From: Mixophyes australis
Taxonomy: Eukaryota; Chordata; Amphibia; Anura; Limnodynastidae
Assembly: GCA_036250195.1 (NCBI GenBank)
Contig: JAVHZZ010000066.1
Span: 62,001 to 126,000, forward strand
DNA: 64,000 nt
Reading direction: 5' to 3'
Part shown: positions 10,782 through 23,048 of the stretch, in pieces
Layout: every line of letters starts with the position of its first letter
How positions within the stretch are numbered: the stretch's first letter is position 1
Position numbers and translations under genes: made by a program
The notes under the pieces: generated by a model
The model's database searches: none
What the model was told of the DNA's origin: nothing
What the model saw: only the letters and a program-made list of their open reading frames with translations

Positions 10782-10941
10782 AGCCATGCAATGTTTGTTG
10801 ACTCCTGAAGGTTTGAGGCAACCCAGGAAAGAACCAATATTTATTTTTGTTGGTTGGCAGATAAAGAACAGTAATGAAATGTCATGAAATTTGTCCGTAA
10901 TAATGCATTTCAGCCCATGTCATGAACACACGCTGCAAGTT

Positions 10942-10967
10942 GTCTCTGTGCCGCAATTGGTTAGCGT

Positions 10968-11008
<41 letters not shown>

Positions 11009-11015
11009 AGGGACG
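10942..11015 (+). tRNA. tRNA-Asn-GTT: tRNA-Asn (GTT) variant, unit 11
   Basis: G10C in the A box, as in unit 10. Confidence 0.9.
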
Positions 11016-11539
11016 TAGATGACTGGTTTTCTAAGCCAAGTCCATGAATAAAGCCTGTGCACAAGCATTTATTCTTGTATTGTTGCCAAAAACCAATTCC
11101 ATATGCAATGGTAGCTAAATGTTTCCTGAGTATAGTGTCTCCCTAGAAAAAACAAGTTCACAGGAAGAAAAATAAACTGCTCTACACCATTTCAGCTATC
11201 CAAGTGTCCCTCCGCTTTTTTTTTTTTTTTTAAGTGTGAAAATTTTTTGGACTCCATCATTGTCCCATTTCACCATGAATATGTGAACTAGATTTATCAT
11301 TTTGGAAACCTGCATTGTTTTGCTATGGGCAAGGTCGATTTTTACCTATGTAACCAGAGCACTGTTAGGGTAAAGAAAAGAAAGTATGTTGATTTTGACA
11401 TAAAGACTGGCAGCAGCATTCTGGTAAAATGATCTGAGATTGTAATAGACTTTTTTCTTTAACTAAACAGAAAAGAAACAAAGTTTCTACCACAAGTTTA
11501 CCAATTTAGGATTGCCTTAGATAATGAAGAAAGAGCAAG

Positions 11540-11611
11540 TAGCAGAGGATGGTTTCGATCCATCGACCTCTGGGTTATGGGCCCAGCACGCTTCCGCTGC
11601 GCCACTCTGCT
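11540..11611 (-). tRNA. tRNA-iMet-CAT: tRNA-iMet (CAT), unit 12, Asn-less
   Basis: Consensus sequence; tRNA-Asn deleted (join 11633/11634). Its 3' flank mark ggtaaaatgatc is shared only with unit 52. Confidence 0.98.
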
Positions 11612-12427
11612 AGTCATGCAATGTTTGTTGACTAGATGACTGGTTTTCATATCAATTTTTAGACATCATCTAATCCATCCTCTTGAGGTGTGGGGTGCCT
11701 CTGATCCAATTACCTTCATGCCTATCAATGGTGAGTTTAGTTTGTTCTAGACAGTTTTACTCAACTTCATACTTTGGAAATCCAATTTAGCAACTGGTTG
11801 CAGAGGTAAATATATTGGACAGACTGTGGAAACCAAATTAGTATTAAAATTGCTCTCCCTGTTCCTACCTTGTAGTTACGCTACCAAAACGGACTTTCTA
11901 AAAAGTGTCCTACGAAGCCAAGTCCATGAATAAAGCCTGTGCACAAGCATTTATTCTTGTATTGTTGCCAAAAACCAATTCCATATGCAATGGCAGCTAA
12001 ATGTTTCCTGAGTATAGTGTCTCCCTAGAAAAAACAAGTTCACAGGAAGAAAAATAAACTGCTCTACACCATTTCAGCTATCCAAGTGTCCCTCCGCTTT
12101 TTTTTTTTTCTTTTTTTTTAAGTGTGAAAATTTTTTGGACTCCATCATTGTCCCATTTCACCATGAATATGTAACCTAGATTTATCATTTTGGAAACCTG
12201 CATTGTTTTGCTATGGGCAAGGTCGATTTTTACCTATGTAACCAGAGCACTGTTAGGGTAAAGAAAAGAAAGTATGTTGATTTTGACATAAAGACTGGCA
12301 GCAGCATTCTGTTAACATGAGCTGAGATTGTAATATACTTCTTTCTTTAACTAAACAGAAAAGAAACAACGTTTCTACCACAAGTTTACCAATTTAGGAT
12401 TGCCTTAGATAATGAAGAAAGAGCAAG

Positions 12428-12499
12428 TAGCAGAGGATGGTTTCGATCCATCGAAATCTGGGTTATGGGCCCAGCACGCTTCCGTTGCGCCACTCTGCT
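12428..12499 (-). tRNA. tRNA-iMet-CAT: tRNA-iMet (CAT) variant, unit 13, Asn-less
   Basis: G15A, G45T, G46T. tRNA-Asn deleted (join 12521/12522). Its T tract is C-interrupted, unlike the other units of this iMet type. Confidence 0.9.
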
Positions 12500-13306
12500 A
12501 GTCATGCAATGTTTGTTGACTAGATGACTGGTTTTCATATCAATTTTTAGACATCATCTAATCCATCCTCTTGAGGTGTGGGGTGCCTCTGATCCAATTA
12601 CCTTCATGCCTATCAATGGTGAGTTTAGTTTGTTCTAGACAGTTTTACTCAACTTCATACTTTGGAAATCCAATTTAGCAACTGGTTGCAGAGGTAAATA
12701 TATTGGACAGACTGTGGAAACCAAATTAGTATTAAAATTGCTCTCCCTGTTCCTACCTTGTAGTTACGCTACCAAAACGGACTTTCTAAAAAGTGTCCTA
12801 CGAAGCCAAGTCCATGAATAAAGCCTGTGCACAAGCATTTATTCTTGTATTGTTGCCAAAAACCAATTCCATATGCAATGGCAGCTAAATGTTTCCTGAG
12901 TATAGTGTCTCCCTAGAAAAAACAAGTTCACAGGAAGAAAAATAAACTGCTCTACACCATTTCAGCTATCCAAGTGTCCCTCCGCTTTTTTTTTTTTTAA
13001 GTGTGAAAATTTTTTGGACTCCATCATTGTCCCATTTCACCATGAATATGTGAACTAGATTTATCATTTTTTAAACCTGCATTGTTTTGCTATGGGCAAG
13101 GTCGATTTTTACCTATGTAACCAGAGCACTGTTAGGGTAAAGAAAAGAAAGTATATTGATTTTGACATAAAGACTGGCAGCAGCATTCTGTTAAAATGAG
13201 CTGAGATTGTAATAGACTTTTTTCTTTAAATAAACAGAAAAAAAACAAAGTTTCTACCACAAGTTTACCAATTTAGGATTGCCTTAGATAATGAAGAAAG
13301 AGCAAG

Positions 13307-13378
13307 TAGCAGAGGATGGTTTCGATCCATCAACCTCTGGGTTATGGGCCCAGCACGCTTCCGCTGCGCCACTCTGCT
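13307..13378 (-). tRNA. tRNA-iMet-CAT: tRNA-iMet (CAT), unit 14
   Basis: C48T at the 15:48 tertiary pair, a CpG-type change and the founding mark of the C48T subfamily (17 copies). Confidence 0.95.
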
Positions 13379-13538
13379 AGTCATGCAATGTTTGTTGACT
13401 CCTGAAGATTTGAGGCAACCCAGGAAAGAACCAATATTTATTTTTGTTGGTTGGCAGATAAAGAACAGTAATGAAATGTCATGAAATTTGTCCGTAATAA
13501 TGCATTTCAGCCCATGTCATGAACACATGCTGCAAGTT

Positions 13539-13564
13539 GTCTCTGTGGCGCAATTGGTTAGCGT

Positions 13565-13605
<41 letters not shown>

Positions 13606-13612
13606 AGGGACG
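13539..13612 (+). tRNA. tRNA-Asn-GTT: tRNA-Asn (GTT), unit 14
   Basis: Consensus sequence. Confidence 0.98.
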
Positions 13613-14401
13613 TAGATGACTGGTTTTCATATCAATTTTTAGACATCATCTAATCCATCCTCTTGAGGTGTGGGGTGCCTCTGATCCAATTACCTTCATG
13701 CCTATCAATGGTGAGTTTAGTTTGTTCTAGACAGTTTTACTCAACTTCATACTTTGGAAATCCAATTTAGCAACTGGTTGCAGAGGTAAATATATTGGAC
13801 AGACTGTGGAAACCAAATTAGTATTAAAATTGCTCTCCCTGTTCCTACCTTGTAGTTACGCTACCAAAACGGACTTTCTAAAAAGTGTCCTACGAAGCCA
13901 AGTCCATGAATAAAGCCTGTGCACAAGCATTTATTCTTGTATTGTTGCCAAAAACCAATTCCATATGCAATGGCAGCTAAATGTTTCCTGAGTATAGTGT
14001 CTCCCTAGAAAAAACAAGTTCACAGGAAGAAAAATAAACTGCTCTACACCATTTCAGCTATCCAAGTGTCCCTCCGCTTTTTTTTTTTTTTTTAAGTGTG
14101 AAAATTTTTTGGACTCCATCATTGTCCCATTTCACCATGAATATGTGAACTAGATTTATCATTTTGGAAACCTGCATTGTTTTGCTATGGGCAAGGTCGA
14201 TTTTTACCTATGTAACCAGAGCACTGTTAGGGTAAAGAAAAGAAAGTATGTTGATTTTGACATAAAGACTGGCAGCAGCATTCTGTTAAAATGAGCTGAG
14301 ATTGTAATAGACTTTTTTCTTTAACTAAACAGAAAAGAAACAAAGTTTCTACCACAAGTTTACCAATTTAGGATTGCCTTAGATGATGAAGAAAGAGCAA
14401 G

Positions 14402-14473
14402 TAGCAGAGGATGGTTTCGATCCATCAACCTCTGGGTTATGGGCCCAGCAGGCTTCCGCTGCGCCACTCTGCT
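14402..14473 (-). tRNA. tRNA-iMet-CAT: tRNA-iMet (CAT) variant, unit 15
   Basis: C48T plus G24C, which breaks the C11:G24 pair of the D stem. Confidence 0.9.
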
Positions 14474-14633
14474 AGTCATGCAATGTTTGTTGACTCCTGA
14501 AGGTTTGAGGCAACCCAGGAAAGAACCAATATTTATTTTTGTTGGTTGGCAGATAAAGAACAGTAATGAAATGTCATGAAATTTGTCCGTAATAATGCAT
14601 TTCAGCCCATGTCATGAGCACATGCTGCAAGTT

Positions 14634-14659
14634 GTCTCTGTGGCGCAATTGGTTAGCGT

Positions 14660-14700
<41 letters not shown>

Positions 14701-14707
14701 AGGGACG
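14634..14707 (+). tRNA. tRNA-Asn-GTT: tRNA-Asn (GTT), unit 15
   Basis: Consensus sequence. Upstream mark catgagcac is shared only with unit 41. Confidence 0.98.
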
Positions 14708-15500
14708 TAGATGACTGGTTTTCATATCAATTTTTAGACATCATCTAATCCATCCTCTTGAGGTGTGGGGTGCCTCTGATCCAATTACCTTCATGCCTAT
14801 CAATGGTGAGTTTAGTTTGTTCTAGACAGTTTTACTCAACTTTATATTTTGGAAATCCAATTTAGCAACTGGTTGCAGAGGTAAATATATTGGACAGACT
14901 GTGGAAACCAAATTAGTATTAAAATTGCTCTCCCTGTTCCTACCTTGTAGTTACGCTACCAAAACGGACTTTCTAAAAAGTGTCCTACGAAGCCAAGTCC
15001 ATGAATAAAGCCTGTGCACAAGCATTTATTCTTGTATTGTTGCCAAAAACCAATTCCATATGCAATGGCAGCTAAATGTTTCCTGAGTAGAGTGTCTCCC
15101 TAGAAAAAACAAGTTCACAGGAAGAAAAATAAACTGCTCTACACCATTTCAGCTATCCAAGTGTCCCTCCGCTTTTTTTTTTTTTTTTTTTTAAGTGTGA
15201 AAATTTTTTGGACTCCATCATTGTCCCATTTCACCATGAATATGTGAACTAGATTTATCATTTTGGAAACCTGCATTGTTTTGCAATGTGCAAGGTCGAT
15301 TTTTACCTATGTAACCAGAGCACTGTTAGGGTAAAGAAAAGAAAGTATGTTGATTTTGACATAAAGACTGGCAGCAGCATTCTGTTAAAATGAGCTGAGA
15401 TTGTAATAGACTTTTTTCTTTAACTAAACAGAAAAGAAACAAAGTTTCTACCACAAGTTTACCAATTTAGGATTGCCTTAGATAATGAAGAAAGAGCAAG

Positions 15501-15572
15501 TAGCAGAGGATGGTTTCGATCCATCGACCTCTGGGTTATGGGCCCAGCACGCTTCCGCTGCGCCACTCTGCT
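15501..15572 (-). tRNA. tRNA-iMet-CAT: tRNA-iMet (CAT), unit 16, Asn-less
   Basis: Consensus sequence; tRNA-Asn deleted (join 15594/15595). The spacer before it resembles unit 42 (tttatatttt, gagtagagtg, ttgcaatg). Confidence 0.98.
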
Positions 15573-16388
15573 AGTCATGCAATGTTTGTTGACTAGATGA
15601 CTGGTTTTCATATCAATTTTTAGACATCATCTAATCCATCCTCTTGAGGTGTGGGGTGCCTCTGATCCAATTACCTTCATGCCTATCAATGGTGAGTTTA
15701 GTTTGTTCTAGACAGTTTTACTCAACTTCATACTTTGGAAATCCAATTTAGCAACTGGTTGCAGAGGTAAATATATTGGACAGACTGTGGAAACCAAATT
15801 AGTATTAAAATTGCTCTCCCTGTTCCTACCTTGTAGTTACGCTACCAAAACGGACTTTCTAAAAAGTGTCCTACGAAGCCAAGTCCATGAATAAAGCCTG
15901 TGCACAAGCATTTATTCTTGTATTGTTGCCAAAAACCAATTCCATATGCAATGGCAGCTAAATGTTTCCTGAGTATAGTGTCTCCCTAGAAAAAACAAGT
16001 TCACAGGAAGAAAAATAAACTGCTCTACACCATTTCAGCTATCCAAGTGTCCCTCCGCTTTTTTTTTTTTCTTTTTTTTTAAGTGTGAAAATTTTTTGGA
16101 CTCCATCATTGTCCCATTTCACCATGAATATGTGAACTAGATTTATCATTTTGGAAACCTGCATTGTTTTGCTATGGGCAAGGTCGATTTTTACCTATGT
16201 AACCAGAGCACTGTTAGGGTAAAGAAAAGAAAGTATGTTGATTTTGACATAAAGACTGGCAGCAGCATTCTGTTAACATGAGCTGAGATTGTAATAGACT
16301 TTTTTCTTTAACTAAACAGAAAAGAAACAAAGTTTTTACCAGAAGTTTACCAATTTAGGATTGCCTTAGATAATGAAGAAAGAGCAAG

Positions 16389-16460
16389 TAGCAGAGGATG
16401 GTTTCAATCCATCGACCTCTGGGTTATGGGCCCAGCACGCTTCCGCTGCGCCACTCTGCT
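16389..16460 (-). tRNA. tRNA-iMet-CAT: tRNA-iMet (CAT) variant, unit 17 (type B)
   Basis: C56T changes the B box to GGATTGAAACC. C56 is near-invariant in tRNAs and in the B box (TFIIIC contact), so transcription and the D-loop/T-loop contact may be impaired. Confidence 0.9.
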
Positions 16461-16620
16461 AGTCATGCAATGTTTGTTGACTCCTGAAGGTTTGAGGCAA
16501 CCCAGGAAAGAACCAATATTTATTTTTGTTGGTTGGCAGATAAAGAACAGTAATGAAATGTCATGAAATTTGTCCGGAATAATGCATTTCAGCTCATGTC
16601 ATGAACACACGCTGCAAGTT

Positions 16621-16646
16621 GTCTCTGTGGCGCAATTGGTTAGCGT

Positions 16647-16687
<41 letters not shown>

Positions 16688-16694
16688 AGGGACG
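16621..16694 (+). tRNA. tRNA-Asn-GTT: tRNA-Asn (GTT), unit 17
   Basis: Consensus sequence. Confidence 0.98.
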
Positions 16695-17480
16695 TAGATG
16701 ACTGGTTTTCATATCAATTTTTAGACATCATCTAATCCATCCTCTTGAGGTGTGGGGTGCCTCTGATCCAATTACCTTCATGCCTATCAATGGTGAGTTT
16801 AGTTTGTTCTGGACAGTTTTACTCAACTTCATACTTTGGAAATCCAATTTAGCAACTGGTTGCAGAGGTAAATATATTGGACAGACTGTGGAAACCAAAT
16901 TAGTATTAAAATTGCTCTCCCTGTTCCTACCTTGTAGTTACGCTACCAAAACGGACTTTCTAAAAAGTGTCCTACGAAGCCAAGTCCATGAATAAAGCCT
17001 GTGCACAAGCATTTTTTCTTGTATTGTTGCCAAAAACCAATTCCATATGCAATGGCAGCTAAATGTTTCCTGAGTATAGTGTCTCCCTAGAAAAAACAAG
17101 TTCACAGGAAGAAAAATAAACTGCTCTACACCATTTCAGCTATCCAAGTGTCCCTCCGCTTTTTTTTTTTTTAAGTGTGAAAATTTTTTGGACTCCATCA
17201 TTATCCCATTTCACCATGAATATGTGAACTAGATTTATCATTTTGGAAACCTGCATTGTTTTGCTATGGGCAAGGTCGATTTTTACCTATGTAACCAGAG
17301 CACTGTTAGGGTAAAGAAAAGAAAGTATGTTGATTTTGACATAAAGACTGGCAGCAGCATTCTGTTAAAATGAGCTGAGATTGTAATAGACTTTTTTCTT
17401 TAACTAAACAGAAAAAAAACAAAGTTTCTACCACAAGTTTACCAATTTAGGATTGCCTTAGATAATGAAGAAAGAGCAAG

Positions 17481-17552
17481 TAGCAGAGGATGGTTTCGAT
17501 CCATCAACCTCTGGGTTATGGGCCCAGCACGCTTCCGCTGCGCCACTCTGCT
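17481..17552 (-). tRNA. tRNA-iMet-CAT: tRNA-iMet (CAT), unit 18 (type C)
   Basis: C48T only. Confidence 0.95.
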
Positions 17553-17712
17553 AGTCATGCAATGTTTGTTGACTCCTGAAGGTTTGAGGCAACCCAGGAA
17601 AGAACCAATATTTATTTTTGTTGGTTGGCAGATAAAGAACAGTAATGAAATGTCATGAAATTTGTCCGGAATAATGCATTTCAGCCCATTTCATGAACAC
17701 ATGCTGCAAGTT

Positions 17713-17738
17713 GTCTCTGTGGCGCAATTGGTTAGCGT

Positions 17739-17779
<41 letters not shown>

Positions 17780-17786
17780 AGGGACG
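17713..17786 (+). tRNA. tRNA-Asn-GTT: tRNA-Asn (GTT), unit 18
   Basis: Consensus sequence. Confidence 0.98.
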
Positions 17787-18572
17787 TAGATGACTGGTTT
17801 TCATATCAATTTTTAGACATCATCTAATCCATCCTCTTGAGGTGTGGGGTGCCTCTGTTCCAATTACCTTCATGCCTATCAATGGTGAGTTTAGTTTGTT
17901 CTAGACAGTTTTACTCAACTTCATACTTTGGAAATCCAATTTAGCAACTGGTTGCAGAGGTAAATATATTGGACAGACTGTGGAAACCAAATTAGTATTA
18001 AAATTGCTCTCCCTGTTCCTACCTTGTAGTTACGCTACCAAAACGGACTTTCTAAAAAGTGTCCTACGAAGCCAAGTCCATGAATAAAGCCTGTGCACAA
18101 GCATTTATTCTTGTATTGTTGCCAAAAACCAATTCCATATGCAATGGCAGCTAAATGTTTCCTGAGTATAGTGTCTCCCTAGAAAAAACAAGTTCACAGG
18201 AAGAAAAATAAACTGCTCTACACCATTCCAGCTATCCAAGTGTCCCTCCGCTTTTTTTTTTTTTAAGTGTGAAATTTTTTTGGACTCCATCATTGTCCCA
18301 TTTCACCATGAATATGTGAACTAGATTTATCATTTTTTAAACCTGCATTGTTTTGCTATGGGCAAGGTCGATTTTTACCTATGTAACCAGAGCACTGTTA
18401 GGGTAAAGAAAAGAAAGTATATTGATTTTGACATAAAGACTGGCAGCAGCATTCTGTTAAAATGAGCTGAGATTGTAATAGACTTTTTTCTTTAAATAAA
18501 CAGAAAAAAAACAAAGTTTCTACCACAAGTTTACCAATTTAGGATTGCCTTAGATAATGAAGAAAGAGCAAG

Positions 18573-18644
18573 TAGCAGAGGATGGTTTCGATCCATCAAC
18601 CTCTGGGTTATGGGCCCAGCACGCTTCCGCTGCGCCACTTTGCT
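18573..18644 (-). tRNA. tRNA-iMet-CAT: tRNA-iMet (CAT) variant, unit 19 (type D)
   Basis: C48T and G5A; the latter leaves an A.C mismatch with C68 in the acceptor stem. Confidence 0.9.
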
Positions 18645-18804
18645 AGTCATGCAATGTTTGTTGACTCCTGAAGATTTGAGGCAACCCAGGAAAGAACCAA
18701 TATTTATTTTTGTTGGTTGGCAGATAAAGAACAGTAATGAAATGTCATGAAATTTGTCCGGAATAATGCATTTCAGCCCATGTCATGAACACACGCTGCA
18801 AGTT

Positions 18805-18878
18805 GTCTCTATGGCGCAATTGGTTAGCGTGTTCGGCTGTTAACCGAAAGGTTGGTGGCTCAAGCCCACCCAGGGACG
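18805..18878 (+). tRNA. tRNA-Asn-GTT: tRNA-Asn (GTT) variant, unit 19
   Basis: G7A (A.C mismatch closing the acceptor stem) and T54C, which turns the B box into GGCTCAAGCCC. Likely a weak or decaying copy. Confidence 0.85.
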
Positions 18879-19664
18879 TAGATGACTGGTTTTCATATTA
18901 ATTTTTAGACATCATCTAATCCATCCTCTTGAGGTGTGGGGTGCCTCTGATCCAATTACCTTCATGCCTATCAATGGTGAGTTTAGTTTGTTCTAGACAG
19001 TTTTACTCAACTTCATACTTTGGAAATCCAATTTAGCAACTGGTTGCAGAGGTAAATATATTGGACAGACTGTGGAAACCAAATTAGTATTAAAATTGCT
19101 CTCCCTGTTCCTACCTTGTAGTTACGCTACCAAAACGGACTTTCTAAAAAGTGTCCTACGAAGCCAAGTCCATGAATAAAGCCTGTGCACAAGCATTTAT
19201 TCTTGTATTGTTGCCAAAAACCAATTCCATATGCAATGGCAGCTAAATGTTTCCTGAGTATAGTGTCTCCCTAGAAAAAACAAGTTCACAGGAAGAAAAA
19301 TAAACTGCTCTACACCATTTCAGCTATCCAAGTGTCCCTCCGCTTTTTTTTTTTTTAAGTGTGAAAATTTTTTGGACTCCATCATTGTCCCATTTCACCA
19401 TGAATATGTGAACTAGATTTATCATTTTGGAAACCTGCATTGTTTTGCTATGGGCAAGGTCGATTTTTACCTATGTAACCAGAGCACTGTTAGGGTAAAG
19501 AAAAGAAAGTATGTTGATTTTGACATAAAGACTGGCAGCAGCATTCTGTTAAAATGAGCTGAGATTGTAATAGACTTTTTTCTTTAACTAAACAGAAAAA
19601 AAACAAAGTTTCTACCACAAGTTTACCAATTTAGGATTGCCCTAGATAATGAAGAAAGAGCAAG

Positions 19665-19736
19665 TAGCAGAGGATGGTTTCGATCCATCAACCTCTGGGT
19701 TATGGGCCCAGCACGCTTCCGCTGCGCCACTCTGCT
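19665..19736 (-). tRNA. tRNA-iMet-CAT: tRNA-iMet (CAT), unit 20 (type E)
   Basis: C48T only; 3' flank has gccctagat. Confidence 0.95.
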
Positions 19737-19896
19737 AGTCATGCAATGTTTGTTGACTCCTGAAGGTTTGAGGCAACCCAGGAAAGAACCAATATTTATT
19801 TTTGTTGGTTGGCAGATAAAGAACAGTAATGAAATGTCATGAAATTTGTCCGGAATAATGCATTTCAGCCCATTTCATGAACACATGCTGCAAGTT

Positions 19897-19922
19897 GTCT
19901 CTGTGGCGCAATTGGTTAGCGT

Positions 19923-19963
<41 letters not shown>

Positions 19964-19970
19964 AGGGACG
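19897..19970 (+). tRNA. tRNA-Asn-GTT: tRNA-Asn (GTT), unit 20
   Basis: Consensus sequence. Confidence 0.98.
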
Positions 19971-20762
19971 TAGATGACTGGTTTTCATATCAATTTTTAG
20001 ACATCATCTAATCCATCCTCTTGAGGTGTGGGGTGCCTCTGATCCAATTACCTTCATGCCTATCAATGGTGAGTTTAGTTTGTTCTAGACAGTTTTACTC
20101 AACTTCATACTTTGGAAATCCAATTTAGCAACTGGTTGCAGAGGTAAATATATTGGACAGACTGTGGAAACCAAATTAGTATTAAAATTGCTCTCCCTGT
20201 TCCTACCTTGTAGTTACGCTACCAAAACGGACTTTCTAAAAAGTGTCCTACGAACCCCAAGTCCATGAATAAAGCCTGTGCACAAGCATTTATTCTTGTA
20301 TTGTTGCCAAAAACCAATTCCATATGCAATGGCAGCTAAATGTTTCCTGAGTATAGTGTCTCCCTAGAAAAAACAAGTTCACAGGAAGAAAAATAAACTG
20401 CTCTACACCATTTCAGCTATCCAAGTGTCCCTCCGCTTTTTTTTTTTTTTTTTTAAGTGTAAAAATTTTTTGGACTCCATCATTGTCCCATTTCACCATG
20501 AATATGTGAACTAGATTTATCATTTTGGAAACCTGCATTGTTTTGCTATGGGCAAGGTCGATTTTTACCTATGTAACCAGAGCACTGTTAGGGTAAAGAA
20601 AAGAAAGTATGTTGATTTTGACATAAAGACTGGCAGCAGCATTCTGTTAACATGAGCTGAGATTGTAATATACTTCTTTCTTTAACTAAACAGAAAAGAA
20701 ACAACGTTTCTACCACAAGTTTACCAATTTAGGATTGCCTTAGATAATGAAGAAAGAGCAAG

Positions 20763-20834
20763 TAGCAGAGGATGGTTTCGATCCATCGAAATCTGGGTTA
20801 TGGGCCCAGCACGCTTCCGTTGCGCCACTCTGCT
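20763..20834 (-). tRNA. tRNA-iMet-CAT: tRNA-iMet (CAT) variant, unit 21 (type A), Asn-less
   Basis: G15A, G45T, G46T; tRNA-Asn deleted (join 20856/20857). Confidence 0.9.
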
Positions 20835-21650
20835 AGTCATGCAATGTTTGTTGACTAGATGACTGGTTTTCATATCAATTTTTAGACATCATCTAATCCA
20901 TCCTCTTGAGGTGTGGGGTGCCTCTGATCCAATTACCTTCATGCCTATCAATGGTGAGTTTAGTTTGTTCTAGACAGTTTTACTCAACTTCATACTTTGG
21001 AAATCCAATTTAGCAACTGGTTGCAGAGGTAAATATATTGGACAGACTGTGGAAACCAAATTAGTATTAAAATTGCTCTCCCTGTTCCTACCTTGTAGTT
21101 ACGCTACCAAAACGGACTTTCTAAAAAGTGTCCTACGAAGCCAAGTCCATGAATAAAGCCTGTGCACAAGCATTTATTCTTGTATTGTTGCCAAAAACCA
21201 ATTCCATATGCAATGGCAGCTAAATGTTTCCTGAGTATAGTGTCTCCCTAGAAAAAACAAGTTCACAGGAAGAAAAATAAACTGCTCTACACCATTTCAG
21301 CTATCCAAGTGTCCCTCCGCTTTTTTTTTTTTCTTTTTTTTTAAGTGTGAAAATTTTTTGGACTCCATCATTGTCCCATTTCACCATGAATATGTGAACT
21401 AGATTTATCATTTTGGAAACCTGCATTGTTTTGCTATGGGCAAGGTCGATTTTTACCTATGTAACCAGAGCACTGTTAGGGTAAAGAAAAGAAAGTATGT
21501 TGATTTTGACATAAAGACTGGCAGCAGCATTCTGTTAACATGAGCTGAGATTGTAATAGACTTTTTTCTTTAACTAAACAGAAAAGAAACAAAGTTTTTA
21601 CCACAAGTTTACCAATTTAGGATTGCCTTAGATAATGAAGAAAGAGCAAG

Positions 21651-21722
21651 TAGCAGAGGATGGTTTCAATCCATCGACCTCTGGGTTATGGGCCCAGCAC
21701 GCTTCCGCTGCGCCACTCTGCT
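21651..21722 (-). tRNA. tRNA-iMet-CAT: tRNA-iMet (CAT) variant, unit 22 (type B)
   Basis: C56T in the B box, as in unit 17. Confidence 0.9.
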
Positions 21723-21882
21723 AGTCATGCAATGTTTGTTGACTCCTGAAGGTTTGAGGCAACCCAGGAAAGAACCAATATTTATTTTTGTTGGTTGGCA
21801 GATAAAGAACAGTAATGAAATGTCATGAAATTTGTCCGGAATAATGCATTTCAGCCCATGTCATGAACACACGCTGCAAGTT

Positions 21883-21908
21883 GTCTCTGTGGCGCAATTG
21901 GTTAGCGT

Positions 21909-21949
<41 letters not shown>

Positions 21950-21956
21950 AGGGACG
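21883..21956 (+). tRNA. tRNA-Asn-GTT: tRNA-Asn (GTT), unit 22
   Basis: Consensus sequence. Confidence 0.98.
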
Positions 21957-22742
21957 TAGATGACTGGTTTTCATATCAATTTTTAGACATCATCTAATCC
22001 ATCCTCTTGAGGTGTGGGGTGCCTCTGATCCAATTACCTTCATGCCTATCAATGGTGAGTTTAGTTTGTTCTGGACAGTTTTACTCAACTTCATACTTTG
22101 GAAATCCAATTTAGCAACTGGTTGCAGAGGTAAATATATTGGACAGACTGTGGAAACCAAATTAGTATTAAAATTGCTCTCCCTGTTCCTACCTTGTAGT
22201 TACGCTACCAAAACGGACTTTCTAAAAAGTGTCCTACGAAGCCAAGTCCATGAATAAAGCCTGTGCACAAGCATTTTTTCTTGTATTGTTGCCAAAAACC
22301 AATTCCATATGCAATGGCAGCTAAATGTTTCCTGAGTATAGTGTCTCCCTAGAAAAAACAAGTTCACAGGAAGAAAAATAAACTGCTCTACACCATTTCA
22401 GCTATCCAAGTGTCCCTCCGCTTTTTTTTTTTTTAAGTGTGAAAATTTTTTGGACTCCATCATTATCCCATTTCACCATGAATATGTGAACTAGATTTAT
22501 CATTTTGGAAACCTGCATTGTTTTGCTATGGGCAAGGTCGATTTTTACCTATGTAACCAGAGCACTGTTAGGGTAAAGAAAAGAAAGTATGTTGATTTTG
22601 ACATAAAGACTGGCAGCAGCATTCTGTTAAAATGAGCTGAGATTGTAATAGACTTTTTTCTTTAACTAAACAGAAAAAAAACAAAGTTTCTACCACAAGT
22701 TTACCAATTTAGGATTGCCTTAGATAATGAAGAAAGAGCAAG

Positions 22743-22814
22743 TAGCAGAGGATGGTTTCGATCCATCAACCTCTGGGTTATGGGCCCAGCACGCTTCCGC
22801 TGCGCCACTCTGCT
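22743..22814 (-). tRNA. tRNA-iMet-CAT: tRNA-iMet (CAT), unit 23 (type C)
   Basis: C48T only. Confidence 0.95.
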
Positions 22815-22974
22815 AGTCATGCAATGTTTGTTGACTCCTGAAGGTTTGAGGCAACCCAGGAAAGAACCAATATTTATTTTTGTTGGTTGGCAGATAAAGA
22901 ACAGTAATGAAATGTCATGAAATTTGTCCGGAATAATGCATTTCAGCCCATTTCATGAACACATGCTGCAAGTT

Positions 22975-23000
22975 GTCTCTGTGGCGCAATTGGTTAGCGT

Positions 23001-23041
<41 letters not shown>

Positions 23042-23048
23042 AGGGACG
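22975..23048 (+). tRNA. tRNA-Asn-GTT: tRNA-Asn (GTT), unit 23
   Basis: Consensus sequence. Confidence 0.98.

Larger units (their letters stand above)
10710..11539. repeat. 830-bp period, second copy
   Basis: Same spacer deletion (junction near 11031). Its far end passes into unit 12, which carries different marks (ctggtaaaatgatc). Confidence 0.92.
16389..21650. repeat. Higher-order repeat, copy 1 (units 17-21, types B-C-D-E-A)
   Basis: 5,262-bp block of five units told apart by marks. B: C-interrupted T tract, iMet C56T. C: iMet C48T, ttctggacag, cattttttc. D: iMet C48T+G5A, Asn G7A+T54C, tttttaaacc. E: iMet C48T, gccctagat. A: iMet G15A/G45T/G46T, gaaccccaag, no Asn. The phase chosen is arbitrary. 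Confidence 0.9.

Noticed and set aside
16750..16995. 81-residue ORF on the plus strand (also 22012, 28271, 34633; 71-residue forms at 25222 and 39833)
   Set aside because: Open only in units where tag became tgg (ttctggacag); the other units have a stop. No recognisable domain. The recurrence follows from repeat copying.
18105..18293. 62-residue ORF on the minus strand (also 23367, 29626, 35988)
   Set aside because: Its lysine run is the poly-T tract read in reverse; the frame depends on tract length and is closed in other units. No domain seen.
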